Shown: one piece after another, positions 9,755-20,735 of the stretch
Layout of the letters: each line of letters starts with the position of its first letter
Numbering within the stretch: the stretch's first letter is position 1
DNA from: Mercurialis annua
Lineage: Eukaryota > Streptophyta > Magnoliopsida > Malpighiales > Euphorbiaceae
Direction: 5' to 3'
NCBI RefSeq assembly: GCF_937616625.2
Contig: NC_065576.1
Coordinates: 32,018,628-32,082,627 of the forward strand
Length of the DNA: 64,000 nt
Notes under the pieces: generated by a model
Seen by the model: the letters and a program-made list of their open reading frames with translations, nothing else
What the model was told of the DNA's origin: nothing
Databases searched by the model: none
Made by a program: the position numbers and the translations under genes

Positions 9755-11142
9755 CTAGCGTTTCGCCACGTGCTACGCACGTGAGCGACATTTACATGAC
9801 CCGTTAGATATATAATAATAAAGAAAATATAAAATAAATAATTTAGTTGTAATAAATTGTTATGAATAATTTTTTGTTTGTATGTACTACGCATGTGAGT
9901 GATAATTATATACTCCGTTATTTAATTTGAGTACTAATTAAATTATTTAATATAGTATTTAGCAATAAATAAATTATTGTATTTTTTTATATGTATGTAT
10001 GTCCATTCAGATGAAGCAAAATCTGCATCTAAGCAATTTAATACAGTTTTATAATTTTCTTGATCATCACCGTAAATTTATGGGTGAATTATTTTCCCTA
10101 ATAAAAATTAGAATCTATTGTTTATTTAATTAACTATTAGTGTGTGTAATTATATAAAAAAAAAACTATTAGTGTGAGTTTTTTCATACATCTTTATTAG
10201 CTTTGTTTTAGCTGTAATGATATCGTTTATTTATTATAATTAAAGTTACATTGGGACTGTGAATTAGATTAAACTTTTATTTAATTTTACTTTTAGTTTA
10301 AATTTCATTATTGAAGCTAGACTTGTATGAGGAATACACTACCATATTGGTAATTTATTGAGTTTTTTTTATTTAAATGAATTTTGTAATTAGTTAATAT
10401 AGGCATTAATATAGATAATTAAGAATTAAATTTATTAGAATTAAATTTATACTTAACTTGGCAATTTTTGTTAAAGGCTTGTAATTTTGCAAAATTTTAA
10501 TATTGTAATTTACAATAAAAAATTATGAAACGTGCTACACATGTGATCGATATTCATATGACCCGTTATATATTTAAAAATAATGAAAATATAATATAAA
10601 ATAGTTTAGTCGTTAATGAATTGTTTTTACTATTTGTTTTATTAGTACATACTGTGCACGTGAATGATAATTATATGACCCGTTATTTAATTTTAATATT
10701 AATTAAATTGTTAAATAAAATAATTTTTTATAAATAACTTTGAAAATATTTGATTATTATAATAAAACAATTGTGAATCTACATGAAATCTACAGTTTCC
10801 CACCTCTGTACCATAAACTTTTGGCTCCTAAATAGTTGCTTCATGTATAATGCATATATTGGTATTTCAAATGCTACTATTATTTATTTCATTATACTAC
10901 GTAGAATTAAAGTGTTTATTAGATTTGTACTTGCACTTTTCTAACCCAAATATAAATTAGCACGGTTAGTTTTTATTTTAATATTGCAATTGTACATATA
11001 TAGCAAACAGTTCTAACCCAAATATAACTCTATTTAGCAAACAATTATAATCCAAACATAATATTTATATCCTTAATGAACCCTATTATCGTAATTTTGC
11101 CTGTCCCCCCCCAACATATAAGATAGTTATAGATAGATAGAT
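9755..11142 (-). mobile_element. Non-autonomous Helitron
   Basis: On the minus strand the 3' end shows the hairpin CACGTGC-GTA-GCACGTG (9767-9783), a short spacer and CTAG ending at 9755, followed by T. The likely 5' end is near 11126-11142, with TCTATCTATCTATAACTATC and then a G run at 11105-11113. Further hairpin-like TGCTACGCAC modules recur inside at about 9883, 10533 and 10646, each followed by a similar ACCCGTTA-type segment. There is no helicase gene. Confidence 0.55.
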
Positions 11143-12675
11143 AAAATATTTAATTTTCATAAAATTACATAAATAATTATTAGATATATTATTATTTTTT
11201 ATCTCTGGTTGGATCCTTATTTTAGTTTTAACTCTTTACCATCTGTTTTTACCGGTCAGTGGCCGGGTTGATTTTGACAACATTGGTTTATTTCATTCAA
11301 AATTATGGTTATTGTTCGTTAGCTGCAGAACTGAATGCGTTAAAGTTATAAGGAGAGGATGACAGTAGTTGGAATAGAATTGAATCTGTTTGATTTGAAC
11401 ACATTTGTCCACGCGGTAACTTTATTGGGACAGCCTCCTAATTTGCATGCTAAGTTGATTATGATTAGGCAACAATTAATTGACGCGGTGCTGAACAAAT
11501 GCACTGAAAGCAACACTTCACTATCAAATTTAGTATACTAGCAATTGCCTGTTTTTATTATTTCCTCCAATATTAAACATATGAATATCCAATTTATTTA
11601 GTGATACTGAAATAAGTTCTAGCAGTCCAAAAAAAATCAATTGAAAATGAAGACAATGACAAAGCTTTTCAAAATTTGCTAGATTATCGAAGTCAGGTTT
11701 AAATGAAATTTTCAATTTTTTATAATAAAATAATAATATATTTCTCACTCTTTGTTTTTTCAGGTGACTATAATTTGCACAATAATATACATACATATAT
11801 AAGATATTTTGTTTATAATGTCAAGATATGACTTGAACTCTTGACTTTTAAAACGTACGTACGAGGGGTGCCATATCCATTAAAACATCCTAATGTACCG
11901 GTTTTGTTTACCTTTATATAATTGAGACAGTAAACGTAGTTAAATATTCTCAATTTAAAACCAAATTTAAGATAAATATTTTGAAGCCGAACTAATGGCC
12001 AAACTAATAGCCCCAGTTTACGGTTCAATGACTTCAATTATCAAGTTAACCAATTAAATTAAACAATCAATATAATTTAGATAATTTGTTTTTTCATAGT
12101 AAATTCATATATAAAACATAAATGCATATGTAAAATCTAATTTGCAAGTAAATCAAAACATGTAGTAGACTTATGATAAATTTATTTACTTTTTTGCACG
12201 TATAATCTAATAGTTCTTTTTTAGCATTAGTTTAATAGGATCAAACCACAACCTAAGATGATAAAATTAAGAACAACAATATAAATAAGAAATCTCAAAT
12301 TATTTGATTTCTTCCCATAGATTTGGAAGAAAGCAGTCCAAATAGTTCACAAATTGTTGACCCTCTATTTTAAAGGGCCTCAACTATTCAGACCAACAAA
12401 TCTAAGCCGCGAAATTAAAGGCGAAATCATAGAAAAACAAAATACTAACTTTCTTCGTTTCCCCTTAGCACAATTACAACTGAAGGACCGGGTTTAAGTA
12501 AGAACTTTCCGTGAAGGAAAATTGGTAAGGATTTGAGTATATTTAAGTAAATAAGAAGGCATTTTGATGATCTGAATCTCATGTATTATAAATAATTAAA
12601 ATGAACCTCGTATGCACATCATATATATTAAATGAATACTCTATTATCTATTATTTCTAATCTAAAACAATCATA
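11143..12675. other. AT-rich intergenic, no supported gene
   Basis: An open frame of 60 codons at 11359-11541 (+) matches no family I recognise. A minus-strand tRNA-like stretch at about 11815-11890 has a box-B-like GAGTTCAAGTC but no full tRNA fold. Nothing else is supported. Confidence 0.45.
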
Positions 12676-12915
12676 TTAATGATGAACATCATTTTTTCTA
12701 GTGACACGAATATAACAAAAAAGAGCAGCAAAAACAAGAGTAAGCAGACCACCGATGATAACACCCCCACCCGCCACCGACGTCGCAGAACGATGTTTTC
12801 CGGCCCGTCTCACCGTCATTTCTGGAGCTGGTGCACCTTCAAATTCACTAGCCATTGCTTGTACTATTAAGATTGCAGCAGCAAGTATGAAATACACATA
12901 ACCAAGCTTACACAT
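12676..12915 (-). CDS. Small secreted/type I membrane protein, arabinogalactan-peptide-like
   Basis: The protein is 79 aa from the ATG at 12915. Residues 1-22 form a signal peptide with hydrophobic core VYFILAAAILIVQAMA, probably cut before SEFEGAP. The short mature ectodomain includes APAPE, a possible hydroxyproline/arabinogalactan site, then a basic stretch (RRAGKHRS). A glycine-rich transmembrane helix (GGGVIIGGLLTLVFAALFCY) follows, and a short cytosolic tail RVTRKNDVHH. The SVAGGGVIIGG...FCYIRVTR layout recalls a conserved but uncharacterised plant family of tiny membrane proteins. A TATA-like TATAAATATT lies upstream on the minus strand near 12982-12994. No introns are evident. Function is unknown; a cell-surface role is inferred from topology alone. 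Confidence 0.7.
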   Translation of the reverse strand: MCKLGYVYFILAAAILIVQAMASEFEGAPAPEMTVRRAGKHRSATSVAGGGVIIGGLLTLVFAALFCYIRVTRKNDVHH

Positions 12916-12979
12916 TTTCACATAAACTAAGAAAAAAAAGAGAATTTAATGTATAGTACCAACAATTGGGTGTAGTGTT

Positions 12980-12996
12980 TAAATATTTATAATAGA
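12980..12996 (-). promoter_or_regulatory. TATA box of the small membrane protein gene
   Basis: The minus strand reads TTATAAATATTTAAAC about 70 nt upstream of the ATG at 12915, a suitable distance for a plant core promoter with a short leader. Inferred from position only. Confidence 0.4.
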
Positions 12997-12999
12997 AAC

Positions 13000-13800
13000 T
13001 AAGGTGGTGAATGGCTGTGAAATAGTCATGGAGGGGTTGGTTTGTTTGTTTGTTGAAGAGACCCCGCGTTTTATTAATTAGCTGCTTTACATATCAACAG
13101 GGCTGACGTTTTCTTTTTCTATTTTCAAAAGTTAGATTCGACCAGGTTTGGTTTTGTTTTCTTTCTTTGGAACACACTAATAGTTTGAAGTTTGAACTAA
13201 AACTAGGGGAGATCTTAACTGACTATTTATGTAATTATATTTTGTTTATTACTCAGTATTAGTCAAATTTCATACGGGTTTTAGTATATATATAAACAGA
13301 AAAATTGTTAATTGATTCTAATTCGCCACAAATAATTATAGAGAGAATTAGCTAATTACCTAAATTAGAAAAATATTAGCATTTGGTAACCCTATAATTT
13401 TAACTTGATTTACATACCTCAAGCGTGTCAGCCACTTATTTTTTTACCCTGCCGCTTTATTATTTATACTCCACTTATACCTAACATGTTTTATTCATAG
13501 TTTCTTCTTCTTCTTCTTTTTCTTCTTCTCTTCTTCAGCTCATTTAAAGAGAAAAAACAACAACAAATCAACAATTAAATTTAAAATCTTCAATTTATAA
13601 CAATTCAACAAATTGATTTCTCTAATTCTATTATTACTTTTTAAAATTTATTGTGACTTTCAAATTTAATTTCGATCTACTCGAATTTTTAATTCATAAT
13701 CAAATAGTTTTAAATTTCACTTCGAATTCAAATCTAACGATCATAACTTTCTCCAAAAACAAAAAAAACTGTAAATTATTAATTTATTTATTCTCATTAA
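13000..13800. other. Intergenic, CT-rich tract
   Basis: AT-rich sequence with a CTT-rich tract at 13499-13540. That tract has an inverted, GAA-rich counterpart at about 34985-35030 on the other side of the minisatellite and its retrotransposon. No gene is supported. Confidence 0.4.
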
Positions 13801-13991
13801 AAATCTATTAAAAACGGTTTCAAACGGTTTCAAATACAGTTTCAATTGCAGTTTCAAACCGTTTACAAAGGTTTCAAACAGTTTAATACAATTTCTAAAA
13901 AAACGCTTTCAAACAGTCTAAAAAATAAAAGTTTCAAACAATTTCAAAAAAACAGTTTCAAATCGTTTACAAAGGTTTGGAACAGTATAAA
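13801..13991. repeat. Degenerate minisatellite (GTTTCAAACAGT-type), left part
   Basis: Imperfect repeats of CAGTTTCAAACCGTTTACAA and AGGTTTCAAACAGTATAAAA variants. The array resumes at 34414 after the retrotransposon, so it is one locus split by that insertion. Confidence 0.8.
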
Positions 13992-16475
13992 TGTCACGAC
14001 CCAATTTCATGAATCGTGACCGGCGCTAGGGTATGGGTATGGGTATGGTTGTACCAAAACCCGTAGCAAGCCTTACGGAAATCAATTAAACATTTAAACC
14101 TGCAGAAACTGATCGGGAGCAACCGAGACTCCAACCTAGGTCTAGCAATTTATATTACGGTTCTAATATAAATAACTTAAATATCTTGAATATTCCACAG
14201 CATGCCTTAAATATAATAATAAAATATTCCAGTGTAAATATGCCAATAATAAATAATCGGTCTAATCGACAATCCCAATGCAATAACAAATGCAATATAT
14301 AAACTAGTTCTACTGCGGTCTAAGAGTTTGAAAACAGAAACTAGTTAAATAACATAAAAACCTCCGAGGAATCAAAAGAATCGGAGTGGACCAACTTTCA
14401 AATCACAAACCTGGAAAATTTGGGAAAACAACGGGGTCAGATATACTGAGATGAGTTCGCAATACTATTTACATTTATTAAGTTTAAAACCCTTAAATCA
14501 AAATATTTTTATACTAATATAATATATATGATTATGGAAAACAGTATTGAAATGATCTCAGCGTAAGTATGACATAGCATACCGATAAACCCAGAGTGGA
14601 CGGGAACAAATCCTCGTCATATAAATATACCAGCGTAAGCAAGACTTTAGTCTGTCGTTTCCCAGAGTACTTACCGGTGCACACAGTCTCGATACAAGTC
14701 TATCGAGTAGCTCGTTTCAATCCAGATCCATAATCCGTAAAAACAGTTCACAAACATTTATAATATTAAAATACGATGCGGTACTTAATAAAGCAGTAAA
14801 TAGCACTACAAACTCACTGCTTGCTTATCCACGTGATCTTGGCAAACAGCTAACCCTGCGTAGACTCCGAAGCACGAGAAGTCGACGAGTCTAAAATAAT
14901 AAATAGGTTAAAATCCGTTGACCCCTAACTCTAATATTACTAGACACCGCGTAGGACTAGCACAATTAAATAACCAGATAAATCACAGAAAAACACAATT
15001 CTCAAATAAATTGAATGCCGTAATTAATTCAAGACTATTGAGTTCGCACTTAAATCCAATCCAAAAATATTATTAAAATAATATTTAATTGATAAATAAA
15101 ATCAATTCCTCAAATAGTGGGTTAGCCGAGTTACCAATAACTACCAAGCTATCTCACATGTCGGGTGACCCAAGTCTAACCCGACCCAAAATATTTTATC
15201 AAAAATATAAACCAGAGTTTATAATTCCAAAACTAATTTTGTTAAAATAAATATATTTATATATTCAATTATAAACCAGAGTTTATAATTATAATAACAA
15301 CTTTGATAAAATAATAGTTGAATTTAAAATGGAACTCAATAACTTATAACTCAAATAACCAATAGTTACAAATAATTTACTTTATTAAAGTAAATTAAAA
15401 AAAACTGTTAAAATCTTAAAACGTCCAATTGACACGTCTAGGTAAAAATTCCAAAATTAATAATTACCCGAGTAATTATAAATTAATGAATAAAAATATA
15501 ATTATCGATCTTCGAATATAATAATCGAAATAAATTAAATAATAAATAAATCTAATATTATTCTTAGATTTAAAATGATGTTGTTAAAGTAATTTAAAAA
15601 TAATAATATTATCACTTTATTATAAATAATAAATAATAGTATATCAAAATAATTTAAATAACAAAAATGTAATGTTATCAAAATGTCAATTTATAACTCG
15701 AAACTAAATCCGTAGACTAAAAATTAAAAATCAAATAAATGAAATTAAAAGTGATTAATTAAAATAAACCTTAAATAACTAATTGAAACAATAACAAATA
15801 CTTTAGTGCTCTAGATGATCCTTTAGCCAAAATAATTTCAAACAAAAATAAGCCCACTGCGCCAAGCAATACAACACCAACAGTGGCCCACCTTTAACCA
15901 ATTCAATCTCACAAATCAATTAAAACCCACCCCGCCAACCATTATCATCAACAAATTGAAATTACATAACAAAAACTCATAACACACAGAGTAAAGAAAT
16001 CAAAAACTATCAAGCTACTGATCCCCAAAACCATACTAAGCAATTAACAGTAACTGTTAATCTAAACTCAGAAAATTTTAAAATCAATACAACCTAAGAG
16101 TAATAAATCAAGAACAACACAGAAATCACGCGGGCTTCGTTTCAAGAACAACGAAGAGCAACAAGAGCAACTGAGAAACTCTAGCAATTTATAAACATGA
16201 TTTAGCCAACCAGAAATCTGTAGGAAGTAGTTTAGGTAAGGAACCCATAAATCATATTAACCAAGGACTCAAATTCGGCAGAAACAAACATCACAACAAA
16301 AATAGAGAATAATACTCAAAAACGATGAAACGGCGGCGGCTATAACGGAATTATTTACGTACCGTTTGGCGAGAACGAAGATGAGAATCGGAGAAGCGTG
16401 AGTCTTCTTCAACTAGGACGAGACGGATCCAAATATAACACTAAAACGAAAGAGAACGATTCAAAATACGGAAGT

Positions 16476-19351
16476 TGTAATAACACGGAAATTAAAGAGT
16501 TAAAATATAGCCACGTGTCTAATATTTTATTAGACGGGAGTAGGTAAATTAAATTTAAGGATAAATTTAATTTACAAGTGTTCCTAAATTTTTAATATGG
16601 CTATAGGATTACAAATTTAAATTTTTAGAATTTAAATTTGATTAGTTATATAGTTAACGGAGAGAATATGGATTTATGAATTGGGTGCAGAATAATTCAT
16701 AAGTCCCTAGCGAATATTTTTGGTGCTAATATTCGCGAAATAATTTAAAAAGGTTATCGTGAAAATTTGATAAAATTTGGAAGCAGAAATTTTATCAAGC
16801 GCAGTCAATGCGGACTTAATAAATTGAAAATGATTTATTAAGAATAAAATATAAGTCGGATGGGAATAAAAATTATATTTTTATTCTCGTTATATTTTAT
16901 TTGATTTTTGGTAAAATTTTCACGAAATTTGGAAATCGTTTGCGTTTAGGCTATGGACGACTAGTTTAGAAGTTGGTTTAAAGTGCATGATTGAGCTAGT
17001 ACTAAAGTGTACTTTAGCCAATCATATATATATGTAACATTAGGTTAGAAATAAGGCTCAGAAGCCTTATATCTTTTCCTTTCAAAAGGAAAAAAAGAGC
17101 AGAAGCTCTGTAACTTCGGCGACGAACTAGGGTTTCGGCCTATCGATCCGTTTCTCGATTCTAACTCAATTTCTTCAACGATTACTCACGTAATCGAGGT
17201 ATTATATATGTATTAAACGTTTATTTCGAATATAAACTCGTTTATAAATGGTTACCGTATCGAATTATCGTTTTAAACGTTCGTATTAATTTTGGATTGT
17301 GTATACGTGATTGTGGACGTTAGAATAGCGTTTTTGAACGTTTTAAGCAGGACGGGAGGTCCCGGAATTTAAATTCCGGCTGTGCGGGCGCACAGCTGCC
17401 CGACGACAGTCGGGGGCTCGTTTCTTTCGGGCTTTTCGGGGGACTTTCCGGGGGCGATTCCGACGTGCTTTCGCCTAATAACCCGAGGTGTTTTCCAACC
17501 GAACCTAAAACATTTTTAATAAATGTTTTTAAACTAAAGTTAGATATTTTAAAATGATAACTTGTGTTAGAAGAAAGTGAAAAGGTTTTATAACCTAAAC
17601 CTAAAGACTTTTAAAAGGAGATTTTAAAAGTAAAGTTAAACGTTTATAATGGACTTTAAAAGAGTTAAAGTCAACGTTTAAACGGTTTTAAAGATTTAGC
17701 AATCAGTTTTGCTAAATACTTAGTATATGACCGGGAATTGTTTTGACAATTAGGTCTATACTATAAATGGTTTTCTTTAGGTATTGCGATACCTAAAATA
17801 ACTTCTAGAGTGAAGTTAGAACGTTTTCTCAAAACGAGAATTTATAATATGGTTTTAAAAGAAAACAGACCATAAGTGCTATATGTTTAAATGATTATAT
17901 GTTTGACCTAGATCTGGGTTTAAGGACCTAGAAGTTTTATAGGAAACATATATTGATGTGTTTTATCCTGTTTGCTTTGTGTGTTTAGTCCGACCAGCTA
18001 GCGAGCAGTCTGACCACAACCACATGATTAAGTTCCAGACCTAGCGGTGTTTGTGAGTTCATTTGTTTACTTTTGAATATTAGTATTCAATTGTTTTTAA
18101 CTCCATAAATCGCACTAAGTATGAAACTTAGCCAAGGAAGATCCACTGAAACGAGCTATCTATTGGGCAACAATAGGACTGTGTGATCACCGGTGTTAAT
18201 GAACTAGATGAGAGGTAAATATTATAAGAATACATATTGAGATTAGGTTTTAAGCCAGATGCTTGCTAAGCGGCTTAAACCTAATGGGTAGTCCTGAGGT
18301 GGCAGTGATTTAAGTTCCGGCCCAGCAACCCTATACAGAGTCAAGATGGCTGTGATACATATGTATACAGCACATCCTGTATTAAACAAGAGTTGTGCAT
18401 ATGCATTATATATATGATAGCATTATAACGTAATCAGGACTAGGGTTTCATTTGGATCGAGGACTGGTAATATTTTTACATACCGATATTTTGCCTATAT
18501 GCGATTTTGGTATTTAACTGTAAACCTATCTACTCACTCAGAAATATTTATATTTCTGACCCCGTTGTTGTTTATCATTTTCAGGTACCTAGCTACCGGG
18601 TCTGGTCGAGCTTCCACCCTTTTCCATCAGGGAAGCTTATCTCGTTGTTATGTAAATAACACTTTAAACTCTTAGATGCTGCAATAGTGTATATAGGTTT
18701 GATATGCCTGTGGCCACGTCATGGTTCCTCTGTCTATATACTCTGATAGGAACCTGACTTTGTCTAGCTCTAATAAGTGGCTACTCAATAGGCATATGTT
18801 GTTTTATGGTGTCCCCTACGGGTGGGCCAAGCTTCGTGTCTTTGGTCTGCAAAGGCACTGTGTGTAGTTTTAGCTGGCCTTACGTTTGTGTGCCTGCTGT
18901 GCATGTTTTTTTTTTTATATGTTTGATATAACGCTTTGAAAAGGAAAGTGTTCGATATATTTTATTAAACATATTGTTCGGGTGCGCGGTTTGAAACAGG
19001 GCTGCCTGCGAGGCAAGGCATGTGAGCTAAGTCCCTGTACCACCGCACCGGTTTTCAGAAATGCGCGTGGGTCAGAATAACTAGGGTTATTCAACCAACA
19101 TTTCTGAAAGCGCGATATCGCCTATATGAATATTTTCAGAATGTGATTTCCATGTTAAACGGAAAAATGTTTTAACGATGTTTTCTGAAAACGGGTCGTA
19201 CGCGAGGTACGATCTAAATTTATATATATTTATATTTAGGAGGCGAAAAATTTATAGAGGTTTTAGGCTTGCTACGGGTTTCGGAACAACCATTCCCATT
19301 CCCTAGCGCCGGTCTCGGCTCGAGTTTCGAGGGGGGAATCGGCTCGTGACA
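16476..19351 (+). repeat. Nested element 5' LTR
   Basis: 2876 bp, TGTAATAACACGG to CGTGACA. It holds only one GC palindromic unit, CTGTGCGGGCGCACAG (17380-17395), where the 3' LTR has about ten. Confidence 0.9.
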
Positions 19352-19355
19352 ATGG

Positions 19356-19367
19356 TGGTATCAGAGC
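19356..19367 (+). other. Primer binding site, initiator tRNA-Met
   Basis: TGGTATCAGAGC is the complement of the 3' end of plant initiator tRNA-Met, 4 nt after the 5' LTR. Confidence 0.9.
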
Positions 19368-19886
19368 AATGTTTTAGGACTTGAATGTCTGAAGAATTGT
19401 TGCTGATATTTGTTAAGTAGAGGTACTAGAAGTCATAAGAATTCCTAATGAACTATTGCAGCAACATAGGATTCGAGTCATGTCTTGATCAGTTGTCAGT
19501 TATTGAATACAATCAGCTATAGATAGCAACTATACATGTGTGTAGTGTGTATTGATGTTTTGATCAAGAACACATGAGTTGTTCTTGTGTTCGAGACATG
19601 TTATAACTGATGGAACATGTGATATGTTCCTAAGTTGGAAACACGTTATAATCATGGAGCGAAATGGTCAGAACAGATGACCAATATTCGAGGAGAATGG
19701 TTCTGTTTGAACACAGGACAAAGCGAAGATTTTCTTTGAATTTTTGTTCGAGAAAATAATTAGATTTTCTCTGAATTGTGTTTTATTGTTATATGTTTTG
19801 CTTATATGAGTTTAATAGTTGATACCTGTTATAGGAAAATGTGATTTTTCTACAACTATTACATACGGTACTTATGCTGAAAATTC

Positions 19887-20735
19887 ATGTGTTTCAGTAT
19901 GTCTGGGCCAAGTAGAGCTCATACGCATGTGGGGTCTGATCCACATAATGTACCAGGTTTGCCTGTTATACCTGATACATCTGTTCCCATAGAGGCTGTT
20001 GACTCAACATCAGCATGTGACATGGACATATGGGAGGATGTTATTGGAGTAGAGGAATTAGAGAGAATGTTGAATGAAGACATAAACAGTACTGGAAATA
20101 GCCATAGCTCTGTGTCTGAATCGACTGCTACGTCAGCTTATCTGGGATTTAAGGTAAAAGAGTTCTTAGCTGAGGTGGACCATCTAAGGAGGGTTCAACA
20201 GCAAATAAGACACTCGCCGAATCAGTCGTGGGAATACGTGAGCGAGTGGGAGGTGCAAGAGAACCAAAGTTTGGATAGGCTGAGGGATTATATGGATAAG
20301 TATACTAGGGAAGATTTGAATGTGGAGGCATACACTGTTGAGTTTATGCGTTTATGTGAAGAAGTACCTGAGTTAGTTCGTGATGGTGAGGAAGTTGCAA
20401 GTAGGTACGTCAAAGGTTTAGGGCCTGAGTTCGAGGAACTCATGGCGGTAAAGTCTGATTCTGTAGCATATCTGGTTGGGCGTGCGAAGCAGATAGAGAG
20501 TAAGTTGAGGAGGAACGACATACCCCTCCAGCCGTACTATTACACCAAACCTGAAGAACCTACAGTTACATTTCCTAGGGTAGGAAACTCTGGACCCGCA
20601 AGGCACTACAACCCCTACTTTGTTCCGCGAGGGGGGAAGGATAAGGGAAAACTGAAATTCCGCGGAGGGCGAGGTAAAGGCCCGATGATTCGTGAGGCGT
20701 TTCCGTCTTCGCGATCATCGTCAGGTAATGTTTAG
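19887..20735 (+). CDS. Gag-like protein of the nested retrotransposon
   Basis: Open frame of 282 codons; translation could also start at the ATG at 19899 (MSGPSRAHTHV). Residues about 90-215 resemble the Ty3/Gypsy gag (capsid) region: a helical segment with LRDYMDKYTRED, then YTVEFMRLCEEVPELV and ASRYVKGLGPEFEELMAV. The C terminus is Gly/Arg/Lys-rich (GGKDKGKLKFRGGRGKG), as in nucleic-acid-binding gag tails, but no CCHC zinc knuckle is present. It starts about 0.5 kb after the LTR. The frame ends at a TAG with no pro-pol following; a typical gag of this group is longer and includes the knuckle. It is either a truncated gag or a specialised gag of a non-autonomous family. A splice-acceptor-like TGTTTCAG lies just before the second ATG. 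Confidence 0.7.
   Translation: MCFSMSGPSRAHTHVGSDPHNVPGLPVIPDTSVPIEAVDSTSACDMDIWEDVIGVEELERMLNEDINSTGNSHSSVSESTATSAYLGFKVKEFLAEVDHLRRVQQQIRHSPNQSWEYVSEWEVQENQSLDRLRDYMDKYTREDLNVEAYTVEFMRLCEEVPELVRDGEEVASRYVKGLGPEFEELMAVKSDSVAYLVGRAKQIESKLRRNDIPLQPYYYTKPEEPTVTFPRVGNSGPARHYNPYFVPRGGKDKGKLKFRGGRGKGPMIREAFPSSRSSSGNV

Noticed and set aside
11813..11900. tRNA gene on the minus strand
   Set aside because: Box-B-like GAGTTCAAGTC is present but the acceptor and anticodon stems do not pair.
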